Origin: JAEZHK01 sp964575255
GTDB lineage: Bacteria; Bacillota; Clostridia; Christensenellales; Aristaeellaceae
Direction of reading: 5' to 3'
Assembly (NCBI GenBank): GCA_964575255.1
Contig: CAZNPZ010000009.1
Coordinates: 1 to 64,000 of the forward strand
DNA length: 64,000 bases
The stretch's first letter is position 1, and each line of letters opens with the position of its first letter. Position numbers and translations under genes: made by a program. Under the pieces are notes generated by a model. It was not told where the DNA came from and searched no databases. It saw nothing but the letters and a program-made list of their open reading frames with translations. Of this stretch, positions 49,261 to 57,319 are shown one piece after another.

Positions 49261-50580
49261 ATGAAGCCCGGATTGATTGAAAAGAAACTCCTGAAGGCCA
49301 TCCTGTGGGTGTATATCGCGCTGTGCATTGTGATCGCGGGGCTCAACTATGGTTACGCGCCCCGCACCGACGCCCGAACCGCGCAGTTTTTGACCTGGTT
49401 CTGGCACTTCTACGAAAACTGGGTCAAAACCGCCTTCATCATCGCCGCAAGCATTCTGACGATCCGAATTGCGGGCCGTTCCCAAGAAATGGGGCTGAAG
49501 CGCAAGAACCTGATCGGGTTCACCGCGGCGGCGCTGATGGTGCATGTGGCGCTGCCGCTCGTCAGCGGCAATTATGAGTGGTACTTTTTTACCATGCCGC
49601 TTCCCTGGACGACCACACCGCTGCAGCTTTTGGACGCAGGCTCAGCCTTCCATCTGAGCCGTTTCCCCATATGGGGCGCGGCTGGCGTGACGGGCGTACT
49701 GGGATTCTACGCGGCCGTGACGGTTCTTGTATTTGTTGGCACGGTGCTCTTTGGCCGCAGGATGCAGTGCTCGATGCTCTGCCTGTTCAACGGTTTTGCC
49801 GCCGAAGTGTTCGACCCTGCGATGCCGCTGGTCGGCAAACGGCGGAAGCCCGGCAAAGCGCAAAGAACCGCGCTGACCATAGCACGGTTTGCGCTTCTGT
49901 CCGTTGCAATCCTCTTCACGCTGTGGTGGCTTGGCTCGCTGATGGGTTTGACCCCCGCTTCCGCGCGGGCGGTTTTCGCGAAGGCGGAAACCTATGTCTA
50001 CCTCGCCGGGGAACTCTTGATGGCGATGTTCTTCTGGGTAGCGTTCATCGGCCGGGGGTATTGCTATTATTGCCCGCTGGGTACGGTGCTGTCGGTTCTT
50101 TCCCGGCTGGGAGGCCAGCGCATTGAGACCAATCGAACCCGCTGCGTTCAGTGCGGCCGGTGTACGGACGTCTGCCCGATGGCCATTGATGTAAAAAAAG
50201 CTGCTGCGGAGGGATTGCCCCTACGTCACAGCCGCTGTGTGGGCTGCGGCGGCTGCGTGGACGCCTGCCCGACCCAAACGCTTCGCTACACCACTCGATT
50301 CCTGGATACAATGCGGAGAAAATTGCGCCCGGATGCCGATTCTCTCATCGTCACCACAAATCAATCCACACAGTCTGCGGACTGCCCGGAACCGAGTGAA
50401 CGTTTCAGGCGCGTGCGGTTCTATCCAAATGGCGATAAAAGCCGCGCGGCAGAACTCAGATTCCAGATTTCTGGACGCCCCAGATTCCTAGAAGGATCAC
50501 TGCGAGCGCGGCGGCCATGCCCAGCGAAAAAGGCTCCTTCAGGATCACGACGCCCGCAACGACAGACAGTACAGTCGTGA
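49261..50580 (+). CDS. Membrane polyferredoxin, NapH/RnfB-like 4Fe-4S protein
   Basis: About 439 residues. Six or so hydrophobic helices (within 1-300) contain two conserved CxxxC pairs, MQCSMLC and GYCYYCPLG, as in NapH/NosR/CcoG-type electron carriers. Two ferredoxin clusters follow: CVQCGRCTDVCP and CVGCGGCVDACP (about 310-360). The recognisable protein ends near RYTTRFLD; the remaining about 95 residues look unstructured, and the last 125 bases lie antisense to the 3' end of the DMT transporter gene, suggesting loss of the original stop. Likely shuttles electrons across or along the membrane; the partner is not in the window. Confidence 0.8.
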   Translation: MKPGLIEKKLLKAILWVYIALCIVIAGLNYGYAPRTDARTAQFLTWFWHFYENWVKTAFIIAASILTIRIAGRSQEMGLKRKNLIGFTAAALMVHVALPLVSGNYEWYFFTMPLPWTTTPLQLLDAGSAFHLSRFPIWGAAGVTGVLGFYAAVTVLVFVGTVLFGRRMQCSMLCLFNGFAAEVFDPAMPLVGKRRKPGKAQRTALTIARFALLSVAILFTLWWLGSLMGLTPASARAVFAKAETYVYLAGELLMAMFFWVAFIGRGYCYYCPLGTVLSVLSRLGGQRIETNRTRCVQCGRCTDVCPMAIDVKKAAAEGLPLRHSRCVGCGGCVDACPTQTLRYTTRFLDTMRRKLRPDADSLIVTTNQSTQSADCPEPSERFRRVRFYPNGDKSRAAELRFQISGRPRFLEGSLRARRPCPAKKAPSGSRRPQRQTVQS

Positions 50581-51340
50581 GATTGCTCAGCGAGATGACG
50601 CTCGGCATCGGCGCCTTTGCGACCGCGTAATTGAACAACAGATACCCCGCCACCGAAGCGCCCAGGCTCAGGTACAGTACCGCGAAGACAAAGCCGATGT
50701 CCGCAACGGGCGCGATCAGCATTTGGGGGCTGTTCCAGTTTTCCATAACGGCGAGCGCGGTGAAGAAGATCGCGCCCATCAACTGCATGACGAGGCTGCG
50801 CTCGTAGGTGGAAAAATCGCCGGAGATGCCGCGGCTGATCACGCCGTAGGCTGATCCGCTGACCACCGCAAGGCTTAAGAGCAATACGCCCAGCGGTTTC
50901 ACCTGACCTCCGCCCCCCGCCAGAACCGCGATCGCCACCACGCCCGCGATGGACAGGAGGCTGAAAAACCACTGCGGCTTCGTCGGCCATTCCTTGAGGA
51001 AGACCGCCGTCATAAGCAGCGTAACGACCGGGATCACGGCGATCATCACGCCGGAAAACGCGGAATTCGCGAATTTTAGCCCGTACTGCTCGCCGATGAA
51101 GTAGATGACCGGCTCGCACAGTCCCAGCGCCAGAAGCCCCTTCAGGCTCCGGCCCTTCAGATGGAGTTTTTGATGACCTGTTAGCAGCGGCAGCGCCATC
51201 ACAAGCGTCGCGATGTCAAAGCGGTACATCAGCAGCACCAGCGGCGAAGCGGCCTGCTGGCCTACTTTGGAGAAAAGAAATGTGAATCCCCAGATGGCAA
51301 AGACGCCCAGAGCCGCCAGCATCGGTTTCGCGTTTTTCAC
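50456..51340 (-). CDS. DMT superfamily (EamA) transporter
   Basis: A 294-residue transporter with ten hydrophobic helices in two EamA repeats: MLAALGVFAIWGFTFLFSKVG at the start of the first and LLLSLAVVSGSAYGVISRGI at the start of the second, closing with SNLTTVLSVVAGVVILKEPFSLG. Such proteins export amino acids or other metabolites. The GTG start at 51340 follows GGGAGAGG. It is last of a minus-strand group with an HAD phosphatase (25 nt upstream) and an ABC-2 exporter. Its 3' end is overlapped by the polyferredoxin frame. Confidence 0.9.
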   Translation of the reverse strand: MKNAKPMLAALGVFAIWGFTFLFSKVGQQAASPLVLLMYRFDIATLVMALPLLTGHQKLHLKGRSLKGLLALGLCEPVIYFIGEQYGLKFANSAFSGVMIAVIPVVTLLMTAVFLKEWPTKPQWFFSLLSIAGVVAIAVLAGGGGQVKPLGVLLLSLAVVSGSAYGVISRGISGDFSTYERSLVMQLMGAIFFTALAVMENWNSPQMLIAPVADIGFVFAVLYLSLGASVAGYLLFNYAVAKAPMPSVISLSNLTTVLSVVAGVVILKEPFSLGMAAALAVILLGIWGVQKSGI

Positions 51341-51365
51341 CTGAACGGCCTCTCCCTTTTGTGCA

Positions 51366-52082
51366 TTATGGAATGAGAAGTTCCCCAATATCAGCAATGA
51401 TCCGATCCGGTCGCCTGGTTTCGCCCGGTTGCAGCCCTTTTCTGCGCCAGTCGTGCCACACGGCAAAAATGCCCAGCGTCATCGGCGGCCAGATGTCCCA
51501 GGCCAGGTTGTCGCCGACCATCCAGACGTCACGGGCTTCGAGGGCAAGGAGGCTCAGCGCGTATTCGTAGACGCGCACGTCCGGCTTCCCAAAGCCGAGC
51601 TCCTGATCGATCAGGATGTGTTCAAAGAAATCCGTCAGGTCAAAGCGCTGAAGCTTCGCGCGCTGGCCGACGGAACTGCCGTTGGTGATCAGCGAAAGCC
51701 TGACGCCCGCCGCCCTGAACGCTTCCAGAACGGGCAGCGTTTCCGGAAAAAGGTGGATGCGCTCGTCCTGAAGATGCGTGTACCGGTCGGCCAGATCGTC
51801 GCCCGTGCGGGGATCGGTTACGCCCAGCTTTGAAAGCGCCAGAGAGACGACTTCGCGCCTGGCCGCGGGCAGGTTCTCCCGCCCGGTCTTGTGCCGCGCA
51901 GGGTCGCCCCAGTACCAGCGGGAGGCAGCGTAAATTGCAGCAAGAAGCGCCTCGCGGGAAAAGCCCCGCGGGCGCTCACGCAAAAACTCTTCGCAGCTTT
52001 CCTCCCACGCGCCGCGCGACACGCCGTCAAAAGCGATCAGCGTGTCGTCCAGGTCGAAGAGGACGGCCTTGGGCAGCTTCAT
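51366..52082 (-). CDS. HAD superfamily hydrolase
   Basis: A 238-residue phosphatase-type HAD protein. Motif I is VLFDLDDTLIAFD (nucleophile and acid Asp), motif II SLITNGSS, motif III Lys in GFGKPDVRVYEYAL and motif IV VWMVGDNLAWDI. The cap is alpha-helical (about 20-95). The form resembles YjjG/YfnB-like house-cleaning nucleotidases, but the substrate is not visible. Its ATG touches the stop of the upstream ABC-2 gene (TAAATG), so it is in the same transcript. Confidence 0.92.
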   Translation of the reverse strand: MKLPKAVLFDLDDTLIAFDGVSRGAWEESCEEFLRERPRGFSREALLAAIYAASRWYWGDPARHKTGRENLPAARREVVSLALSKLGVTDPRTGDDLADRYTHLQDERIHLFPETLPVLEAFRAAGVRLSLITNGSSVGQRAKLQRFDLTDFFEHILIDQELGFGKPDVRVYEYALSLLALEARDVWMVGDNLAWDIWPPMTLGIFAVWHDWRRKGLQPGETRRPDRIIADIGELLIP

Positions 52083-52850
52083 TTAGAGGCTCATCTTGTT
52101 TTCCAGCAGCCACGCGCTGAGCCAGAACGACGCGGCCATGACCACGAGGTACACCGCGTACTGCGGCCACGCGGCCACCATCGCGTCCAGCATTTCCCGG
52201 TGGTTCAGCCCCGCCGACGGGAGCAGCGACACAATCCACTGCAGCAGCGTCATGATCCCGATGAACAGAAGGAAACTGACCAGCCCTTTGAACTTCTTGT
52301 TCTGAAGCGCGGTGGCGCTGAGCGTGATCGCGAGGTAGGCGACGACAACCACGGTGAAGAAGTTGATCAAGAACTGCACGCCCGCCGCAAGCACGGTGGT
52401 GATCAGCGTGGCGAGGTCGGTGGCGGCCATGTTCTTTAAAACCTGCTCCAGCATGATGTGCCCCAGCTGAATCTCCGGGAACGTGCGGGACAGGATCGAG
52501 ATGTCCCACGCGCCGAAAGCGGTGAGGATCGAAGCGAAGAACAGACCCAGCACCAGCGCGGCGATCAGCTTGGATGCAAGGATTTTCACGGCGCTGTTGG
52601 GCGTCATGAACGTCAGGTAGCTGGTTTTCTGGCCAAGCTCCCTGGAGTAGAGCGCCACGCTGTAGATCAGCATACCGAGGACGCAGATCGACGCCGCGAA
52701 GATGAGCAGCATCGACGCGGGGATCACCAGGTTCACGTCCTTTTTATAGATTGAGAACAGGAAAAAGCCCTGCAGCAGCAGGATCGCGCCCAGCATGATG
52801 GCGATGCCGTTCAGGTTCCTTCGGTATTCGTATTTGATCAGCTTGAACAC
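52083..52850 (-). CDS. ABC-2 type exporter, membrane subunit
   Basis: A 255-residue integral membrane protein with six hydrophobic helices (about 15-35, 45-75, 95-120, 140-180, 190-215, 230-250), starting FKLIKYEYRRNL as typical of ABC-2 permeases. No ATP-binding motif. It lies 21 nt after the ATPase gene and would be its membrane partner. What it exports is unknown; short ABC-2 pairs like this often move peptides, antimicrobials or lipids. Confidence 0.85.
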   Translation of the reverse strand: MFKLIKYEYRRNLNGIAIMLGAILLLQGFFLFSIYKKDVNLVIPASMLLIFAASICVLGMLIYSVALYSRELGQKTSYLTFMTPNSAVKILASKLIAALVLGLFFASILTAFGAWDISILSRTFPEIQLGHIMLEQVLKNMAATDLATLITTVLAAGVQFLINFFTVVVVAYLAITLSATALQNKKFKGLVSFLLFIGIMTLLQWIVSLLPSAGLNHREMLDAMVAAWPQYAVYLVVMAASFWLSAWLLENKMSL

Positions 52851-52871
52851 GCCTTCGTCCTCCCCGCGCGT

Positions 52872-53558
52872 TTACGCGTAGACCTCTTTGTACATCTCCA
52901 CCAGGTTTTTGCCGCGTTCGGCGCGGAGCGTCTCGGCTTCGCCCTCCAGCACCACCGTGCCGGCCTTCATGAACACCGCGTAGTCCACGATGCGCTCCAG
53001 TTCGTCCACAAGATGGCTGGACAGGAGGAACGTGCGGGTGGGGGCAATGCGGGCCTTGATCGCCTCGATCACCTGGTCGCGCGCGATGAGGTCGATGCCG
53101 TTGAGCGGCTCATCCAGCATCACAAGCTCGCTGTTCCTGGCGAGCGTCGCCGTGAGTTTGAGCTTCGCGAGCATGCCGCTGGAGAGCTTGCTCACCTTGA
53201 CCTTCTCCGGAAGCTGCATCCGGGAGAGCATTGCAATGTATTCGGCGCGGTCGAAGTCGGGGAAGAAGTCCCGGTAGTATTCGCCGACATCCAGCGCGTT
53301 CATGTAACCGAAGAAATAGCCCTCGGTGGGCATATAGGCGACGCGGGCCTTGCTTACAACGCCAACCGGCGCGCCGTCAAACTGAAGCACGCCCGACGTA
53401 GGCTTGACGAGCCCGGCGACCATCTTCATGAACGTCGTCTTGCCGCTTCCGTTGGGGCCGAGCATCGCGTATACGCGCCCGCTGGGGACTTCAAGGGTCA
53501 GGTCACTGACCGCGGTGGTGGTCATGTATTTCTTGGTCAGATGTTCGCACGTCAGCAT
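52872..53558 (-). CDS. ABC transporter ATP-binding protein
   Basis: A 228-residue ATPase with Walker A GPNGSGKTT, Q-loop region AYMPTEGYFFGYM, signature KLSSGMLAKLKLTATLA (LSSGM variant of LSGGQ), Walker B LVMLDEPLNGIDL and H-loop LLSSHLVDELE. GGAGG precedes the ATG. It pairs with the ABC-2 membrane protein downstream; GntR regulators often precede such pairs but none is seen. The variant signature is common in this branch (YtrB/EcsA-like). Confidence 0.9.
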   Translation of the reverse strand: MLTCEHLTKKYMTTTAVSDLTLEVPSGRVYAMLGPNGSGKTTFMKMVAGLVKPTSGVLQFDGAPVGVVSKARVAYMPTEGYFFGYMNALDVGEYYRDFFPDFDRAEYIAMLSRMQLPEKVKVSKLSSGMLAKLKLTATLARNSELVMLDEPLNGIDLIARDQVIEAIKARIAPTRTFLLSSHLVDELERIVDYAVFMKAGTVVLEGEAETLRAERGKNLVEMYKEVYA

Positions 53559-53587
53559 GGCGCTTCCTCCAGGTTCATTCTTCGGCT

Positions 53588-53615
53588 ATTGTACCATAAC
53601 AATCTTTGCCTTGAA
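53588..53615 (-). promoter_or_regulatory. Promoter of the ABC-2/HAD/DMT operon
   Basis: Minus strand: TTCAAG (53610-53615), 16-nt spacer, TACAAT (53588-53593). Confidence 0.45.
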
Positions 53616-53757
53616 GTGAAGCTTGTGTCAAATCCCCGCATCGCCCGCCAACCTGTCGTTTTTCGCGCTTTCGACAGGTGTTGCGAGGCTGGAACCGGCG
53701 GTGGTATGATGATAGCGGTCGAGGGCTGAATGGTTTTCGGGCGAAGAGGCGACCAAG

Positions 53758-53976
53758 ATGGGTTTTCACGGCATTCTGGTGTACACGCTGCGGGCGGTGG
53801 TCTTCGCGTCGGTCGGCACTTTCCTGTATGTGCTGAGCATGAAAAACCGCGGCGTGCGGCCGACCGCACGGCAAATCGCACGCTTAGGTCGCCTGATCGC
53901 AGCGCTTTTTCCGGCGCGCCCGCGCCAAGACACAGATGGACAAGCGGCGTCGAAAAAAACCGTTCCCGGCTCATGA
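53758..53976 (+). CDS. Small hypothetical membrane protein
   Basis: A 72-residue ORF: one hydrophobic helix (about 5-27, ILVYTLRAVVFASVGTFLYVLS), then a basic region and a polar tail. AAGAGGCG lies upstream and a possible promoter (TTGCGA 53681-53686, 18 nt, TATGAT 53705-53710) precedes it. The last codons lie inside the rubrerythrin terminator hairpin, which casts doubt on the C-terminus. Not recognised. Confidence 0.4.
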   Translation: MGFHGILVYTLRAVVFASVGTFLYVLSMKNRGVRPTARQIARLGRLIAALFPARPRQDTDGQAASKKTVPGS

Positions 53977-53993
53977 TGTGCGCCGGGAACGGT
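53953..53993 (-). terminator. Terminator of the rubrerythrin gene
   Basis: On the minus strand ACCGTTCCCGGC pairs perfectly with GCCGGGAACGGT, followed by seven T. The stem core is nearly the same as module 4 of the composite hairpin element, so module 4 may derive from, or act as, a terminator. Confidence 0.85.
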
Positions 53994-54006
53994 ATGTGTC
54001 ATTCGT

Positions 54007-54669
54007 TCAGTAGTTTTCCTTGCGAAGCTCGAAGTAGCTCTGCGCGTGCAGGCAGACCGGGCAAACCTCCGGCGCCTTCCTGCCCATCACCAGATGGCCG
54101 CAGACGCGGCACTCCCAGATGGACTCCTCGCCCTTCTCGAACACCTGCCGCATCTCCACGTTTTTGAGCAGCGCGCGGTAGCGCTCCTCGTGGGTCTTTT
54201 CGATGGCGGCGACGCGGCGGAACCGGACGGCCAGCTCCGGGAAGCCCTCCGCCTCGGCGTCCCTCGCGAATCCCTCGTACATCTCGGTCCACTCGTAGTG
54301 CTCGCCCTCCGCCGCGGCGAGCAGGTTCTGGGCGGTCTTCCCAAGATGGCCCAGTTCCTTGAACCAGATCTCGGCGTGTTCCTTCTCGTTGCCCGCGGTC
54401 TTCAGAAAGATCTCCGAAAGCTGCTCGAAGCCTTCCTTCTTGGCGACGCTGGCGAAGTAGGTGTACTTATTGCGGGCCTGGCTCTCGCCCGCGAACGCGG
54501 CTTCCAGATTCTTCTCGGTCTTTGTCCCCGCGTATCTGTTGACCGGCTCAGGCGCGTCCTCCATCCGAACGAACTTTTCAGCGCTCTGACGGCAGCGCGG
54601 ACACTTGAAATCGGGCGTCATCGGCCCCTCGTGTACATAACCGCAGACGCTGCACTTCCACTTCTCCAT
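54007..54669 (-). CDS. Rubrerythrin with rubredoxin domains at both ends
   Basis: A 220-residue non-heme iron peroxidase that reduces hydrogen peroxide in anaerobes. The N-terminal rubredoxin-like site has Cys6, Cys9, Cys23, Cys26 (CSVCGY, CPRC); the ferritin-like diiron domain (about 48-180) shows ExxH motifs NEKEHAE and EKTHEE and FAGESQARNKY; the C-terminal rubredoxin-like site has Cys187, Cys190, Cys203, Cys206 (CRVCGH, CPVC). Classical rubrerythrin has only the C-terminal site and reverse rubrerythrin only the N-terminal one; this protein has both. GAGGAG precedes the ATG. A free rubredoxin is encoded just upstream on the same strand. Confidence 0.92.
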   Translation of the reverse strand: MEKWKCSVCGYVHEGPMTPDFKCPRCRQSAEKFVRMEDAPEPVNRYAGTKTEKNLEAAFAGESQARNKYTYFASVAKKEGFEQLSEIFLKTAGNEKEHAEIWFKELGHLGKTAQNLLAAAEGEHYEWTEMYEGFARDAEAEGFPELAVRFRRVAAIEKTHEERYRALLKNVEMRQVFEKGEESIWECRVCGHLVMGRKAPEVCPVCLHAQSYFELRKENY

Positions 54670-54833
54670 CGGTTTCTCCTCCGTTTCGCTTCTGTGTGAC
54701 CGGATGATTCATGTTCGGCGCGCCCCGAAGGGCTTCCTCATGAGAATCCGCATGGCAATGCGCGCCGGGCGTTCACTGCCCCGCGGAACCCTTCATTTCA
54801 CCGCATTGGTACCTCGCAGGCCGGAACGAATGG

Positions 54834-54992
54834 CTATTCTTCAGAAAACTCGCTCTTGGACGCGCCGCACAGCGGGCAGACCCAATCCTCCGGGAGGCTT
54901 TCCCACTTGGTGCCCGGCGCGATGCCGTTGTCCGGATCGCCTTCAGCCTCGTCGTAAACGTATCCGCAGACGGAGCAAACATACTTCTTCAT
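54834..54992 (-). CDS. Rubredoxin
   Basis: A 52-residue FeS4 electron carrier with the two canonical motifs CSVCGYVYDEAEGDPDNGI and WVCPLCGASKSEF. It would supply electrons to rubrerythrin encoded 165 nt downstream on the same strand, as part of oxygen and peroxide defence. GGAAGG lies upstream of the ATG at 54992. Length and motif spacing are exactly standard. Confidence 0.96.
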   Translation of the reverse strand: MKKYVCSVCGYVYDEAEGDPDNGIAPGTKWESLPEDWVCPLCGASKSEFSEE

Positions 54993-55094
54993 GGACGAAA
55001 CCTTCCTTTCAAAATGACGGATTGCCGAAAACCAAAGGCCGCTCCCGGCATCCGTGTATAGTTTACCACATTTTTTCCATGAATAACATCCGTC

Positions 55095-55142
55095 AAAAAA
55101 AAAGACCGCATGAGGTTTTCTACCCATACGGCAGTCTTTTTC
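55095..55142. terminator. Bidirectional terminator-like hairpin
   Basis: A-run (55095-55103), stem GACCGCATG.. with ..CATACGGCAGTC, then TTTTT. Lies between rubredoxin and the GRE operon end; its T-run on the plus strand and A-run on the other side allow use in both directions. Confidence 0.5.
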
Positions 55143-55149
55143 ACAGGTG

Positions 55150-55388
55150 CCCGCGCCTGGGGGTATCGGGGGCCGCCGCCCCCCGATTGCGCGGGAAGCC
55201 GTGAAACGGCCTTCCCGCGGATCAAAGCCGCCGCAGAGCGACATGTGCGGTCGTAGGCCGCTTCCGCTTCATGCGCAGACCCGGCCACAAGCCGAAGGCT
55301 TGTAGGGTCTGCGCCGTTCCCAATGCAAATGAAAGACGAAAAACGGATTTCATTTGCAGCAAAGAAAGATCGCGCAGCGAGATTTCTC
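55150..55388 (-). repeat. Second composite hairpin element, left copy (downstream of GRE)
   Basis: Read on the minus strand from the GRE stop: two module-1 hairpins (AGAAA/TTTCT, 55387-55363; GCAAATGAAA/TTTCATTTGC, 55357-55325), TGGGAACGGCGCA (55322-55310) opening a GCGCAGACCC/GGGTCTGCGC stem that encloses ACAAGCC/GGCTTGT, then CGGCGGCTTTGATCCGCGG (55233-55215) and CCCGCGCAATCGGGG (55195-55181), with GGGAAGCCGT/ACGGCCTTCCC-type stem between. The same ordered landmarks occur in plus orientation at 61836-62132. Confidence 0.75.
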
Positions 55389-55390
55389 TA

Positions 55391-57319
55391 CTATACGTTG
55401 TAGGAATTCCTTTGAATGATCTGATCCTGATAGCCCTTGTCCAGCTGCACGAAGTGGCCGCTCCATCCCCATACGCGGACGATCAGGTTCCGGTGCGCGT
55501 CGGGGTTATTCTGCGCGTCCAGCATCTGCTCGCGGGAAACGGCGTTCAATTGCAACTGATGCCCGCCCATCGCGATGTAGGTCTTGACCAACTGGGCCAC
55601 CTTGGTGACGCCCTCCGGATGCCTGAATACGGTATCGTGCAGTTCCAGCGTCACCGGCCCGCCGTTCATCACGCGGGAAAGGCCGGGCCGTGCCATTGCG
55701 CTGAGTACCGAAAGCGGACCCGCGTCCCGGAGCGTCAGGGACGGCGAGAAATTCGCGGACAGAGGCTCCCCGGCTTTGCGTCCGTCGGCGGTCGCGCCGA
55801 GCTGCCCGGAGTGCCACAGGTAGTACATCGCGGAGCCGGTACCCGCGCGCACGCGCCCGCCGCGCTCGTTCCGAAGCGGCGAAAGCGCGTCGGCAAAGTG
55901 ATTCAGCAGGCGGTCGGCGATCGCCTCGTTTTCCTCGTCACGCCCCAGCTTTGGCGCGTCCTCCCGCAGCATCCGACCCAAACCGGGGTTTGATTCAAAA
56001 TTGCTCGTAAGCGCGTCCAGCAGCGTCGCGGGAGTGATGGTCTTCTCGTCGTACACGTACCGTTTGACGGCGGCAAGCTGGTCGACGGCGGTCGCGAAGC
56101 CGGTGCCGTGGAAACCGTAATGATTGTACTTCGCGCCCTCGCTCACGTCATGGGTCACGTCGCTCATCAGCACCGTCTGGTACGGGGCGGGCTCCATGAA
56201 GAGCGGCGAAAGCCCGGCGAGGATCGCCTTCGCGTCGGACGCGATCGCCTCGCGAACCTTCCCTTCAAGTTCATTGTACGTCTTACAAGCAGCCAGATTC
56301 TCCCGGATCACGCCCGAAACCACGCCCGCAAGCGACACCGCGCCGATGTTCGGGATGTCCATCGCGACGCCGGGAATGATGAACTCCCAGCAGGCGGCGA
56401 CCACGTAATTCCGGGCGTCCTCCAGCGCGTAGCCCATGTCGACGAGCGCCGGAATCACCACGTCATCGTTCGCGTACTGCGGGAAACCAAGCCCCTGCCG
56501 CGTGAGCTGGGTACCCAGCTCATAAAGCTCCAGCGGCGTGTTCTTGTTCACGCGCAGGTTGATCTTGGGATCGATCCGGCGGTTGATGAGGCTCGCCTTC
56601 AGGCAGATGGACGTCAGCGGGTTGACGGCGTCGTGCCCGTCCTTGTCGCAGCCGCCCAGCATCAGGCTCTGGCCGTTGTCGCCCTGCTGCATGCCGATGT
56701 ACAGGTCGCTGTCTCGGTTGAACGACAGGAAGAACTCGGCGGTGAGCGAAAGCGCCTCTTCCTCGGTCATCCCCTTCTCCATGTCAGACTTGAGGAACGG
56801 CCACATGTACTGGTCGAACCGTCCGACGGTGTTGTGGTAGACGTTGGACGCCCATAGCGAAAAGTGCAGGATCCGGAAAACGTTGAGCGCCTCCAGATAC
56901 CCCCTCGCGCCGGTCCGGATCGCGCGGGAGAGGGCTTCATCCTCATAGCGGTCCGCGTAGGCGAGCACCGCGTCAATGGCCAATTGCCCCTCCGGCGTGG
57001 TAAGCGTACGCCGGGGCAACAGGCCGCCGTTCAGCACCCCCTCCCAGTCGGAAGAGATGTTGCACACCCGCCCCTGTTCGTGCACGTACTTGCCCGCCTG
57101 CAGCGTTTCGCGCTCGCCGGGCGCGTAGATGTCGGGGAACGATGGGATCGTGCGCCACGCGTAAATGCGCTCGCCGGGGTTTTTCACGATCCGCTCGTGC
57201 TCCAAAAAGAGCTTGAGCCGGAGCGCCGCGCGCTGGGCGAGCGTCAGTTCCGGGTTTTGAATTTCCGCTTCGATGGCCTTTACGGTTTCCGGGGCGAGTT
57301 CTTTCAGGTGTTCGTTCAT
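55391..57319 (-). CDS. Glycyl radical enzyme of unassigned function (short PFL-like)
   Basis: A 642-residue member of the pyruvate formate-lyase superfamily, which uses a protein glycyl radical for C-C, C-O, C-N or C-S cleavage. The C-terminal radical site reads RVWGWSGHFVQLD (Gly618), near the usual distance from the end. The active-site cysteine is Cys310 in VVAACWEFIIPG; the C-x-E arrangement of lyases/dehydratases is kept, but Trp replaces the usual Val and Ala precedes Cys instead of Gly. PFL itself has adjacent Cys-Cys, absent here. It is about 100-200 residues shorter than known dehydratases, mainly at the N-terminus. Start overlaps the activase stop (ATGA). It ends an operon with a ribose-type importer. 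Substrate unknown; a sugar or polyol is inferred. Confidence 0.88.
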   Translation of the reverse strand: MNEHLKELAPETVKAIEAEIQNPELTLAQRAALRLKLFLEHERIVKNPGERIYAWRTIPSFPDIYAPGERETLQAGKYVHEQGRVCNISSDWEGVLNGGLLPRRTLTTPEGQLAIDAVLAYADRYEDEALSRAIRTGARGYLEALNVFRILHFSLWASNVYHNTVGRFDQYMWPFLKSDMEKGMTEEEALSLTAEFFLSFNRDSDLYIGMQQGDNGQSLMLGGCDKDGHDAVNPLTSICLKASLINRRIDPKINLRVNKNTPLELYELGTQLTRQGLGFPQYANDDVVIPALVDMGYALEDARNYVVAACWEFIIPGVAMDIPNIGAVSLAGVVSGVIRENLAACKTYNELEGKVREAIASDAKAILAGLSPLFMEPAPYQTVLMSDVTHDVSEGAKYNHYGFHGTGFATAVDQLAAVKRYVYDEKTITPATLLDALTSNFESNPGLGRMLREDAPKLGRDEENEAIADRLLNHFADALSPLRNERGGRVRAGTGSAMYYLWHSGQLGATADGRKAGEPLSANFSPSLTLRDAGPLSVLSAMARPGLSRVMNGGPVTLELHDTVFRHPEGVTKVAQLVKTYIAMGGHQLQLNAVSREQMLDAQNNPDAHRNLIVRVWGWSGHFVQLDKGYQDQIIQRNSYNV

